This document shows, in pieces, positions 18,656 through 25,501 of a DNA stretch of 64,000 nt. A program made the translations under genes and the position numbers. Source of the DNA: Subtercola vilae (GTDB taxonomy: Bacteria > Actinomycetota > Actinomycetes > Actinomycetales > Microbacteriaceae); assembly GCF_004923255.1 (NCBI RefSeq), contig NZ_QYRT01000005.1, positions 108,212 through 172,211 of the forward strand, read 5' to 3'. Below the pieces are notes generated by a model. The model was not told where the DNA came from, searched no databases, and worked only from the letters and a program-made list of their open reading frames with translations. Position 1 is the first letter of the stretch. Each line of letters begins with the position of its first letter.

Positions 18656-19931
18656 CGTGCACCTCGCAGGTTGAGGCCAGGTGCGCGCGAACATCCGAGG
18701 CGAACACCGAGAGCGAGCTGAGCACGAATCTCGCCGTGCCGTCGGGGTGGGAGCACGAACCGCGGCCGGTGACGAGGTCGGCGAGCCGGGCGACCTCGGC
18801 GGGCAACGGCGGGTCGCGTGACCGCGAGGCGATGCGGGAGAGCACGCCGGCCATGGCCGGCAGCCCGTTCACGCAGGGACCGCACTGCCCGGCCGACTGC
18901 TCGGCAAGGTAGGTGGCAATGCCCGCGGCCGTCTCGAGCCCGCAGCGCGCAGATGACAGAACGAAAACCACACCGGCACCGGGCGCCGCGCCGAAGGGGC
19001 TGAGCGCTTCGCGCGACAGGGGCGTGTCGAGGGCCGGGGCGGGAACCCACGCGCCGTGGTAGCCGCCGACGAGCACGGCACTGACGGGTGCCGAAGCTCC
19101 ACCCGCGGCGGCAATGAGTACGCTCAGTGGCGTACCACCGGCCACCTCGAGCACCTGAGGCGTGGCCACGTCTCCGCAGACCGTCACCAGGCGCGTTCCC
19201 GGCTCCTGCTCGGTGCCGATCGAACGAAACCACTCGGCCCCGAATCGGGCGATGAGTGCCAGCTGGGCGAGAGTTTCGACGTTCTGAACGAGTGTCGGCC
19301 GGCCCTTGAGCCCCGCCTCGCTGAGATGCAACACGTGGTCGCGCGGAACACTGACCGCCCGCTCGACGGCGTTCACCACGGCCGTCGCCTCCCCCGCGAC
19401 GAAAGCCTCGGGGGTGACGAGCACCTTCACGTGCCGGGCATCGGGCCGCTCGCCGAGGGCGTGCTGCACACCGGGAGCAAGCTCGGCCGTCGTGAAGAAG
19501 TGCAGATCGGATGCCCCCACCGCCGCGGCACAGAGCAACAGCCCGTCGATCACGAGGTGCGGCGCAAGGCTCAGCAGCGCGTGGTCTTTGCGGCTGAGCG
19601 GTTCGCCCTCTGAGCCGTTCGCTATCACGACGGCAGGGCGCGAACCACGACCGCTGGCGTGTGAGCGGGTGGAGGCGAGTTTTCGCCACACGGGAAACCC
19701 GGCGCCGCCCCGGCCGTCGAGGCCGGCTGCCCGCAGCTGCTCGATGACGGTCTCTGCGTCGGCGGGAGCGCCGGCACCAGCCCGGGTGGCGGCGGGGAGG
19801 GTCGGTGGGAGTGCTCCGTACGCGCGAAGGTGGGCGGCGAACGACGTGCCCGCGGCGAGAAACAGGCGAGCCGTGCCCCGCGGCGCAGAGGTGTTCACGG
19901 GGAGGTGTGGTGCTGCATCCATCACCGTCAC
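18648..19931 (-). CDS. NuoF-like FMN/iron-sulfur oxidoreductase subunit
   Basis: The 427-residue protein aligns with the FMN- and NAD-binding 51-kDa subunit fold of complex I: GRGGAGFPVWRK near residue 73, NGSEGEPLSRKD near 104, an SLBB-like domain (VCGDVATPQVLEV, GGYHGAW) and a C-terminal cluster region with AGQCGPC and GSCSHPDG. In NuoF the cluster motif is SCGxCxPC; here the first cysteine is Ala. The start is GTG 19931, overlapping the membrane gene as GTGA. Together with a ferric-reductase-like membrane protein, ApbE and a ferredoxin it probably moves electrons from NAD(P)H or ferredoxin to a membrane flavin/heme chain. The donor and acceptor are unknown. Confidence 0.8.
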   Translation of the reverse strand: MTVMDAAPHLPVNTSAPRGTARLFLAAGTSFAAHLRAYGALPPTLPAATRAGAGAPADAETVIEQLRAAGLDGRGGAGFPVWRKLASTRSHASGRGSRPAVVIANGSEGEPLSRKDHALLSLAPHLVIDGLLLCAAAVGASDLHFFTTAELAPGVQHALGERPDARHVKVLVTPEAFVAGEATAVVNAVERAVSVPRDHVLHLSEAGLKGRPTLVQNVETLAQLALIARFGAEWFRSIGTEQEPGTRLVTVCGDVATPQVLEVAGGTPLSVLIAAAGGASAPVSAVLVGGYHGAWVPAPALDTPLSREALSPFGAAPGAGVVFVLSSARCGLETAAGIATYLAEQSAGQCGPCVNGLPAMAGVLSRIASRSRDPPLPAEVARLADLVTGRGSCSHPDGTARFVLSSLSVFASDVRAHLASTCEVHGA

Positions 19932-20485
19932 GAGACCTCACCCGTTCGAACGGTTCGAAACTCGATGAAACGGGCCGAGACCCGCCAGGCCACGGCCCCG
20001 AGAACAAGGGCCGTGCTGATGCCGGCGATGACGAGAAACCAGCCGCTCGTACCGTTGGTGCCGTTGCCGATGGCGTGCGCGAGGGCGACAGGCCAGAGCA
20101 CATAGGTGAGCCAGTGCACGACGCGAAAAGCGCGGAGGCCGATGCGGTTGCGCAGCAGGCTCGTGACGACGACCGCGATCAGAAGATCGACTCCCACGGT
20201 TCCGAGGCCCTGCCAGAACGGCAGAAAACTGCCGAAGAACGGTACGACGAAGTCGAGCAGGGTGAGCTGGGCGAAAGAATCGAAGAACAGCGAGACGATG
20301 TGCACCAGCAGAAAGACGCACGAAACGAGCGACAGGTTGCGATGCACGAGCGTCACAGAGAAGCGGGGAAGCCCCGGCAGCGGGCGGCCCGACCGCGTGA
20401 CAATACCCAGCACCACGGCCAGGGTGAGCGTGACCATCGAGACGATGCCGGTTGCGCGGCCAATGGCCCAGAGTGCCTCATCCAT
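19928..20485 (-). CDS. Ferric-reductase-like heme membrane protein
   Basis: The 185-residue polytopic protein (about six helices) resembles the ferric reductase/MsrQ transmembrane domain. Conserved histidines suited to bind b-type heme are in TLVHRNLSL and VLLVH-type segments (near residues 48 and 63) and in VVHWLTYVLWPVALAHAIG (near 123 and 137). No cytosolic FAD/NAD domain is attached, so electrons must come from partner subunits. It lies between apbE (3 bp gap) and the NuoF-like gene (GTGA overlap), which argues for one membrane redox complex. Start ATG 20485. Confidence 0.8.
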   Translation of the reverse strand: MDEALWAIGRATGIVSMVTLTLAVVLGIVTRSGRPLPGLPRFSVTLVHRNLSLVSCVFLLVHIVSLFFDSFAQLTLLDFVVPFFGSFLPFWQGLGTVGVDLLIAVVVTSLLRNRIGLRAFRVVHWLTYVLWPVALAHAIGNGTNGTSGWFLVIAGISTALVLGAVAWRVSARFIEFRTVRTGEVS

Positions 20486-20488
20486 GGT

Positions 20489-21583
20489 TCAACCCGCCGC
20501 CCGTACGTGAACGCTGTTCTCGTCGGGCCAGCCGCCGAGGCTCAGAACGCGGGTCTCGGCGGTCACCAGCCTCGCTGCGGTGTTTCGGCGAGCGAGCCAG
20601 GCAATGGCGCTTCGCCCGCGAACAATGGATGCCGTACTCAGCGAATTCGCCTCGACACAGCTCGCGGCGGCCACCGTGACCGTCTTCCAGATGGGTGCGG
20701 CGGGCAGCCCCTGTGCCGGGTCGAGGATGTGGTGCAGCGCCCGCCCGTTCGACACCCAGCGGCGCTTCTGTGTGCTCGAGGTGGCTAGGGCCTGGCCTGC
20801 TGCCAGGGTGATGAAGCACGACGGGTCGCCGGGCAGGTCGCACACGGTGATCTGCCAGCCGCCGTCGGGGGCAGCGCCTGCGGTGGCAATGTCGCCGCCG
20901 AGGCTCACGAGCACACCGCAGCCGAGCTCGGCGAACACGCGGGCCGCGGCGAGGTCGGCGGCGAGGGCCTTGGCGGTTGCTCCGAGGTCGAGGGTGAGGT
21001 CGGCGGGCACAGTGAGGAGGTGTCGGCGGGCGCTCCGCAGTGGCCGATCTCGCTGCGATGCCTCGCACGGCGCTGCATCGGGGCGTACGGGCACGGCCAT
21101 GAGAGTGACCCGCCGCCAGCCGGGAATCGAGGTCGACAGGATGACGACGGGAGACGCACCAGCTGCCCCGCGAAGGTCGGAGAGCGCGCCGACACCGGCC
21201 CGCGGCGCCCGCAGCTCTCCGATGTCACGGTCGTACCCGAGCCGGGCCAAGACCGCGCCGAGGGTGGGGTCGACGGCGCCGTCGGTGAACTGCGCGGCGC
21301 CCAACGCGGTGCGAACGAGCAGCGCGAGCAGGTCACTCACCTCGGCACCCTCGGGCAGCCGGGGTTGCAGGCGCACCAGTTCGGAGTCGGGCGAGAACCT
21401 GTTGCAGGCACGCCCCACCTCGCCCAGCACCTCGGCGACGAGTTCGGATGCCCGGTCGATCGCCAGGGCGTCGGTGACGACCACCCGGGCGGTGGTGCTC
21501 CACACGCTCCACTCGCGCGCCGCGGTGTCGGGTGCGGTGATGTTCTCCGGCAGCTGGTCGGCCGTGTCACGCGTGTCGGCCAT
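20489..21583 (-). CDS. apbE: FAD:protein FMN transferase
   Basis: ApbE uses FAD to attach FMN covalently to a Ser/Thr of FMN-binding proteins, usually outside the cytoplasm. The 364-residue chain shows the family pattern: RFSPDSEL early, DGAVDPTLGAVLARLGYD, GGDIATAG in the flavin site, and HHILDPAQGLPA (normally HIIDPxTG) with following VTVAAASCVEANSLSTA. No lipobox or clear signal peptide is visible at the chosen start. ATG 21583 follows the upstream stop by one base, so it is coupled. The operon partners suggest the substrate should be a membrane FMN carrier, yet none with an FMN-binding domain is encoded nearby. Confidence 0.9.
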   Translation of the reverse strand: MADTRDTADQLPENITAPDTAAREWSVWSTTARVVVTDALAIDRASELVAEVLGEVGRACNRFSPDSELVRLQPRLPEGAEVSDLLALLVRTALGAAQFTDGAVDPTLGAVLARLGYDRDIGELRAPRAGVGALSDLRGAAGASPVVILSTSIPGWRRVTLMAVPVRPDAAPCEASQRDRPLRSARRHLLTVPADLTLDLGATAKALAADLAAARVFAELGCGVLVSLGGDIATAGAAPDGGWQITVCDLPGDPSCFITLAAGQALATSSTQKRRWVSNGRALHHILDPAQGLPAAPIWKTVTVAAASCVEANSLSTASIVRGRSAIAWLARRNTAARLVTAETRVLSLGGWPDENSVHVRAAG

Positions 21584-21584
21584 C

Positions 21585-21833
21585 TCAGGAACCACCCGAC
21601 GTCGCGTGCGAGGAATGGCCGCGTCCGGTCGAGACGGAGGAGCTGCCGGAGTTTGTCGCGGCCGAAGAGTCAGACGTACTCTGCTCGCTCGTCGCCACGG
21701 TGCTCGAGCTCGACGAACCGGGCGTGCTGACCCACAGGGCGGCCGTGGTGAAGGCGGCCGCAACCAGGCTGGCTCCCCCGACGACGACGGTGACCACAGT
21801 GGCTCGTCGCTTGCCCGACTGTCTCAGATTCAT
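21585..21833 (-). CDS. Small Ser/Thr-rich single-pass membrane protein
   Basis: The 82-residue protein has a basic N-terminus, one transmembrane helix (about residues 13-33) and then a roughly 45-residue extracytoplasmic tail almost wholly of Ser, Thr, Ala and Gly, ending in GHSSHATSGGS. It is first in the redox operon, with GGGAGG 6 bp before ATG 21833, and one base before apbE. In related operons this position holds a membrane-anchored FMN-binding-domain protein with a similar helix and Ser/Thr linker; here the domain itself is missing and the stop follows the linker. It may be a truncated remnant or an unusual minimal substrate. Neither can be decided from sequence. Confidence 0.7.
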   Translation of the reverse strand: MNLRQSGKRRATVVTVVVGGASLVAAAFTTAALWVSTPGSSSSSTVATSEQSTSDSSAATNSGSSSVSTGRGHSSHATSGGS

Positions 21834-21883
21834 CTGGCGCCTCCCGGTGATCGTGGTACCGCCCTGACATTCGACGGCGCCAC

Positions 21884-21931
21884 ATGGTTCTTTCGTGCTG
21901 TCAGTCTGCATGCGCTGACGTGAAGAACCAT
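21884..21931 (-). terminator. Terminator hairpin after the crcB pair
   Basis: A perfect 9-bp stem (ATGGTTCTT/AAGAACCAT) with an inner GTCAG/CTGAC pairing lies 9 bp beyond the second crcB stop and upstream of the redox operon, so it separates the two transcription units. Confidence 0.7.
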
Positions 21932-21940
21932 CGGAGCTTT

Positions 21941-22330
21941 CTATGAGCAGCCCATGAGTGTTGCCAGCGCAAAACCCCCGGCAGCAGCGGCCACGGCCAC
22001 AACGAGCATTCCGACGCCGTTCAGCAGTGCCGCGCCGTACCGCCGCCCCTGCACCAGCCGAACCGTCTCAAAGCTCGCCGTGCTGAAGGTGGTGTAGCCG
22101 CCGAGCAGACCGGTGCCCAGGATGAGCCGCACGTCGCTCGAGATGACCGCACCGAGCGCGAGCCCGGTGACGAGGCCGAGCAGCAGCGAACCACTGATGT
22201 TGATGACGGTCGTTCCGACCGGGTACCGCACCGAGGTGCGCGAGCGAATCACGCCATCGAGCACAAACCGAGCCACGGCTCCCGCGCCGCCGCACACCGC
22301 AACGGCGATGGCCAACATGACGGGGTTCAC
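21941..22330 (-). CDS. crcB: Fluoride channel subunit CrcB/FluC (second of pair)
   Basis: The 129-residue protein has four membrane helices and the Fluc hallmarks GGAGAVARF near the N-terminus, the NISGSLLLG segment (Asn of the fluoride pore) and GGYTTFSTASFE (Thr/Ser and Phe of the pore). FluC forms dual-topology dimers that export fluoride. I start at GTG 22330, which overlaps the first crcB stop as GTGA; an upstream in-frame ATG lies inside that gene. Two adjacent, diverged copies commonly form a heterodimer in Gram-positives. Confidence 0.93.
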   Translation of the reverse strand: MNPVMLAIAVAVCGGAGAVARFVLDGVIRSRTSVRYPVGTTVINISGSLLLGLVTGLALGAVISSDVRLILGTGLLGGYTTFSTASFETVRLVQGRRYGAALLNGVGMLVVAVAAAAGGFALATLMGCS

Positions 22331-22827
22331 GAGGCGGGCATCCGGCGCCGACGCGTGTGAAGCCACGAGCTGAGGGCGATGCCCCCGATGCTGGCCAGGG
22401 CACCCAGAACCACGGTGCCGAGGGCGTACAGGATGCCCTCGAGAATGCGCCCCGCCCCGAGAAGCGTCACGGTGTCGACCGAGAGCGCGCTGTAGGTCGT
22501 GAAGCCGCCCATCACGCCGGTACCGAGCAGAAGCCGCAGCGCTCGCCGCCGCCCCGCGTCGCTGCCCCTGCGGGAGAGAGACTCGAGAAGCACACCGAGG
22601 AGGAAGGCGCCCATCAGGTTGATGCCGAAGGTCGTGACGGGCAACCCGTCGATGGCGGGGTAGGCGGCCGAGAGGAGGTAGCGCGCCGCAGTACCGACGG
22701 CACCGCCGAGTGCGACCAACCCGAGAGATGACGGGCGCAGGTGCACGGCGACTTCGAAGCGCCCCGCGGCAGTGGAGTCGTCGACCTCGACATCGCTGTC
22801 GAGGGGAAGCTGCTGCGGTGAACTCAC
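22327..22827 (-). CDS. crcB: Fluoride channel subunit CrcB/FluC (first of pair)
   Basis: This 166-residue FluC homologue carries a 30-residue acidic N-terminal extension before the four-helix core with GGAVGTAARYLL, FGINLMGAFLLG (pore Asn) and GGFTTYSALSVD. It is translationally coupled to the second copy. The start is probably GTG 22827, because a TAGGCT -10 box lies exactly 6 bp upstream; the GTG two codons earlier would touch that box. No fluoride riboswitch can fit in the 22 bp that separate it from the divergent gene, so fluoride-dependent control by that route is unlikely. Confidence 0.93.
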   Translation of the reverse strand: MSSPQQLPLDSDVEVDDSTAAGRFEVAVHLRPSSLGLVALGGAVGTAARYLLSAAYPAIDGLPVTTFGINLMGAFLLGVLLESLSRRGSDAGRRRALRLLLGTGVMGGFTTYSALSVDTVTLLGAGRILEGILYALGTVVLGALASIGGIALSSWLHTRRRRMPAS

Positions 22828-22833
22828 CAGCAC

Positions 22834-22843
22834 AGCCTAAACT
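22834..22843. promoter_or_regulatory. Overlapping divergent -10 boxes
   Basis: The ten bases AGCCTAAACT hold TAAACT for the plus-strand gene (22838-22843, 6 bp before its ATG) and, on the minus strand, TAGGCT for crcB (22834-22839, 6 bp before GTG 22827). The two boxes share two base pairs. Confidence 0.65.
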
Positions 22844-22849
22844 CAGCCC

Positions 22850-23089
22850 ATGAGCAACTACGAATTCGGTGGCCGAGCAGACATCGAAAAAGCACTCGAC
22901 ATGCTGGTGAACCTCGACCAGGTGCAGTCCAACGCCATTGTCGTTCTCGAGATCGACGAAGAGATCGAGCGACTGCAGAAAGAACTGGTCAAGTACGACC
23001 GCGACCCGGCGTACGTTCCCGACAAAGACCTCATCGAGGTTGTCAGCGGGTATGTCGAGCGGGCTGACGACTGGAACCGAAAAGACTGA
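22850..23089 (+). CDS. Conserved small hypothetical protein
   Basis: The 79-residue acidic, helical protein has no membrane segment. A heptad-like stretch (VVLEIDEEIERLQKELVKYD, residues 31-50) suggests a short coiled coil or helical hairpin. I do not recognise the family. Its start is secured by a TAAACT box 6 bp upstream, shared in part with the divergent crcB promoter. Codon use is typical of the region. It ends at a hairpin facing the convergent thioesterase gene. Confidence 0.75.
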   Translation: MSNYEFGGRADIEKALDMLVNLDQVQSNAIVVLEIDEEIERLQKELVKYDRDPAYVPDKDLIEVVSGYVERADDWNRKD

Positions 23090-23105
23090 CCCACTGCGTC
23101 TGCGC

Positions 23106-23145
23106 TCATGCGGCGCTGAACCGTCTGAGTGTCAGCGCTGCATGA
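23106..23145. terminator. Bidirectional terminator hairpin
   Basis: Arms TCATGCGGCGCTGA and TCAGCGCTGCATGA pair at 13 of 14 positions plus one wobble, with a 12-nt loop, between convergent genes. The right arm includes the thioesterase stop codon. Confidence 0.75.
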
Positions 23146-23581
23146 CCAGCAGGGTCGACGTGGCCGTGGCCAGCAGGCGGCCCTGGGCATCCGTCAGTCG
23201 CGCCTCGGTGAATGCCGCCCGGCCGCCCATCTTGATGACGGTGGCCTCGGCGCGAACCTCGCCGGTGTCGACCGTCATGGCCCGCAGGTACGACACCTTC
23301 AGTTCGAGGGTCGTGTACGCCTGGTCGGCCGTGAGCAGCGAGTGAACCGCGCAGCCGCAGGCCGAGTCGAGCAGGGTGGCGGCATACCCACCGTGCACCG
23401 AGCCGATGGGGTTGTACACCCGAGCCGTCGGGGTGCCCACGAACACCGCCCTGCCCGCATCGATCTCGACCAAGTCGAACTCCATCGTCTCGCCGATGGC
23501 TGGGCGGCGACCGAGCGCCAGCATTGCGCGCATCTGTTCGAGGCCCGTCAGGGCGGGAGCGGCTTCGTCAGCGAGAGTCAT
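23132..23581 (-). CDS. PaaI-type hotdog-fold thioesterase
   Basis: A 149-residue hotdog protein of the PaaI/YdiI group, which hydrolyses acyl-CoA thioesters. The motif VYNPIGSVHGGYAATLLDSA (residues about 56-75) carries the family's HGG turn with the catalytic acid replaced by the Asp of LLDSA further along the helix. The second conserved strand is TLELKVSYLRA. The start is ATG 23581, with AAAGGA 7 bp upstream. It is a single gene. The substrate is not predictable; phenylacetate genes are not nearby. Confidence 0.85.
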   Translation of the reverse strand: MTLADEAAPALTGLEQMRAMLALGRRPAIGETMEFDLVEIDAGRAVFVGTPTARVYNPIGSVHGGYAATLLDSACGCAVHSLLTADQAYTTLELKVSYLRAMTVDTGEVRAEATVIKMGGRAAFTEARLTDAQGRLLATATSTLLVMQR

Positions 23582-23639
23582 AGTGTGTCCTTTACGGGAA
23601 TGCGCGTCTGCGAGGTGAGGTTATCGCTCTCGCCAGCGA

Positions 23640-25043
23640 ATGGCCGCGTGCATTGCGCACCTCCCACAGTCAACTGAACCGAATGCGAAAAAAATAGTGA
23701 GCGACCCGAACCATCCTGTGCTGACCGAGGCCCCGGCTAAGCACAGCCGCTTCGTCGATCTCACCCCGCTGAAGGAGAGCCCGGCGTTCGCCCGTCTGTG
23801 GCTCGGCGGCGCGATCTCGGGCATCGGCGGCCAGATGACCATCGTCGCTGTGGGGCTGCACATCTACGACCTGACGAACTCCACCTTCGCCGTGTCACTG
23901 GTGGGCGTCTTCGCCCTCGTGCCGATGATCGTGTTCGGGCTGTACGGCGGCATTCTCGCCGACTCGTTCGACCGGCGCCTCGTAGCGCTCATCTCGGCCA
24001 TCGTCGCTTGGGTGTCGACCGCGACGCTGGCCCTGCTGGCCTGGATGCACGTCGATGTGGTCTGGCCGTTCTACCTGCTCGCCACCCTCATCGCGGTCGC
24101 CGCGACGGTGATCGGTGCAACCCGTTCGTCGATCGTGCCGCGCCTGCTGCCCGCTCGCCTGCTGCCCGCGGCCTCTGCCCTCGGCGGCATCAGCGTGGGC
24201 GCGCAGATCACGGTCGGGCCGGCCCTCGCGGGTGTGCTCGTCGCCAGCGTGGGGCTGCAGTGGACGTACACCGTCGACGTCGCCCTCTTCGTCTTCGCGT
24301 TCCTCGGCATCGTCGCGCTGCCCGCCATCATTCCCGAGGGCGACAAACGCCGGCCCGGCTTCTCGTCGCTGGTCGACGGAATGGCGTTTCTGAAGAGCTC
24401 ACCGAACGTGCGCATGTCGTTCATCGTCGATATCGTCGCGATGACCTTCGGGCAGCCCCGAGTTCTGTTCCCGGCTGTCGGCGCGCTGCTGCTCGGCGGC
24501 GGCGCGATAACCGTGGGAATTCTCACCGCGGCCGCGGCCATCGGTGCGCTGCTCAGCAGCGTCTTCTCGGGGCGACTCGGTCACGTGCGCTGGCAGGGCC
24601 GGGCCATCGGCCGCGCCATCACGGTCTACGGCGCGTTCATCGCGGCCTTCGGTGTCGTGCTGCTGGTGGCGAGCAGGCTCGGCACCGGCGGGCTGCACCC
24701 GGTGACCGAGTCGATCGACGATGCGAACATTCCGGCGCTGATCGTTGCGGCAATCCTCCTGGCCGGCTCTGGTGCGGCCGACAATGTCAGTTCGATCTTT
24801 CGCAACACGGTGCTGCAGGCGGCCGTTCCCGACAACATGCGCGGCCGCATCCAGGGTGTGTTCATCGTGGTGGTCAGCGGCGGCCCACGCCTCGGCGATG
24901 CCTACGTGGGCATTCTGGCGACCGTCGCGGCGGTGTGGTTTCCGCCGCTGCTGGGCGGTTTCGTGATCATGGCACTCATTGTGGTGCTGATGCGCGCGAA
25001 CAAGCGGTTCAGGGCCTACGACGCACTCGCGCCGACCCCTTAG
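23640..25043 (+). CDS. MFS transporter, EntS/MFS_3-like exporter
   Basis: The up-to-467-residue protein has twelve predicted membrane helices, with the MFS loop GGILADSFDRRLVAL (GxLaDrfdRR) after helix 2 and a repeated pattern in the second half. Relatives include siderophore (enterobactin) and drug exporters of the MFS_3 group, so an efflux role is likely but the cargo is unknown. The start is uncertain: ATG 23640 gives a 20-residue extension, and GTG 23697 is an equally acceptable choice. The gene ends inside a strong hairpin whose left arm covers the last codons. Confidence 0.85.
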   Translation: MAACIAHLPQSTEPNAKKIVSDPNHPVLTEAPAKHSRFVDLTPLKESPAFARLWLGGAISGIGGQMTIVAVGLHIYDLTNSTFAVSLVGVFALVPMIVFGLYGGILADSFDRRLVALISAIVAWVSTATLALLAWMHVDVVWPFYLLATLIAVAATVIGATRSSIVPRLLPARLLPAASALGGISVGAQITVGPALAGVLVASVGLQWTYTVDVALFVFAFLGIVALPAIIPEGDKRRPGFSSLVDGMAFLKSSPNVRMSFIVDIVAMTFGQPRVLFPAVGALLLGGGAITVGILTAAAAIGALLSSVFSGRLGHVRWQGRAIGRAITVYGAFIAAFGVVLLVASRLGTGGLHPVTESIDDANIPALIVAAILLAGSGAADNVSSIFRNTVLQAAVPDNMRGRIQGVFIVVVSGGPRLGDAYVGILATVAAVWFPPLLGGFVIMALIVVLMRANKRFRAYDALAPTP

Positions 25044-25057
25044 GATCGGCGCGAGTG
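25024..25057 (+). terminator. Terminator hairpin overlapping the MFS stop codon
   Basis: A perfect 12-bp stem (CACTCGCGCCGA / TCGGCGCGAGTG) with a 10-nt loop that contains the TAG stop. There is no U-tract directly after it. Confidence 0.7.
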
Positions 25058-25098
25058 GCAAGCGAACTGACGCAGAGATGCAGCAGCCGTGCAGTTTT

Positions 25099-25470
25099 CT
25101 AGCTGACGCCCAGCAGGTCGATCACGAAGATGAGGGTGCGACCCGAGAGCTGGTGGCCGCCGCCCGCGGGGCCGTACGCCAGCTGCGGCGGAACGGTGAG
25201 CTTGCGGCGCCCGCCGACCTTCATTCCGGGAATGCCCTGCTGCCAGCCGGCGATGAGCTGGCGCAGCGGAAAGTTGATCGACGAGCCGCGGCTCCACGAC
25301 GAGTCGAACTCGTCGCCCGACTCGTAGTCGACACCGAGGTAGTGCACGTCGACGGTCGAGCCGGCGGCCGCCTCAGCGCCGTCGCCCACGACGATGTCGA
25401 TGATTTCGAGGCCCTCGGGGGCCGGGCCGTCAGGAAATTCGATTTCGGGTTTTGCGTTGAGATCTGTCAT
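25099..25470 (-). CDS. FKBP-type peptidyl-prolyl cis-trans isomerase
   Basis: A 123-residue single-domain FKBP with the core motifs VDVHYLGVDYESGDEFDSSW, FPLRQLIAGWQQGIPGMKVG (active-site Ile and Trp) and PPQLAYGPAGGG, ending LIFVIDLLGV. It catalyses proline isomerisation and is cytosolic, as no signal peptide is present. Length and motifs are complete. It is adjacent to helD on the same strand with a 31-bp gap, so it could be co-transcribed as the distal gene. Confidence 0.95.
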   Translation of the reverse strand: MTDLNAKPEIEFPDGPAPEGLEIIDIVVGDGAEAAAGSTVDVHYLGVDYESGDEFDSSWSRGSSINFPLRQLIAGWQQGIPGMKVGGRRKLTVPPQLAYGPAGGGHQLSGRTLIFVIDLLGVS

Positions 25471-25501
25471 CCCTCTATCAAACCGGGCCGCGGCCCCGAC
25501 G

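Noticed and set aside
22828..22849. Fluoride riboswitch upstream of crcB
   Set aside because: Only 22 bp separate the divergent starts and the promoter box sits there; the riboswitch cannot fit.
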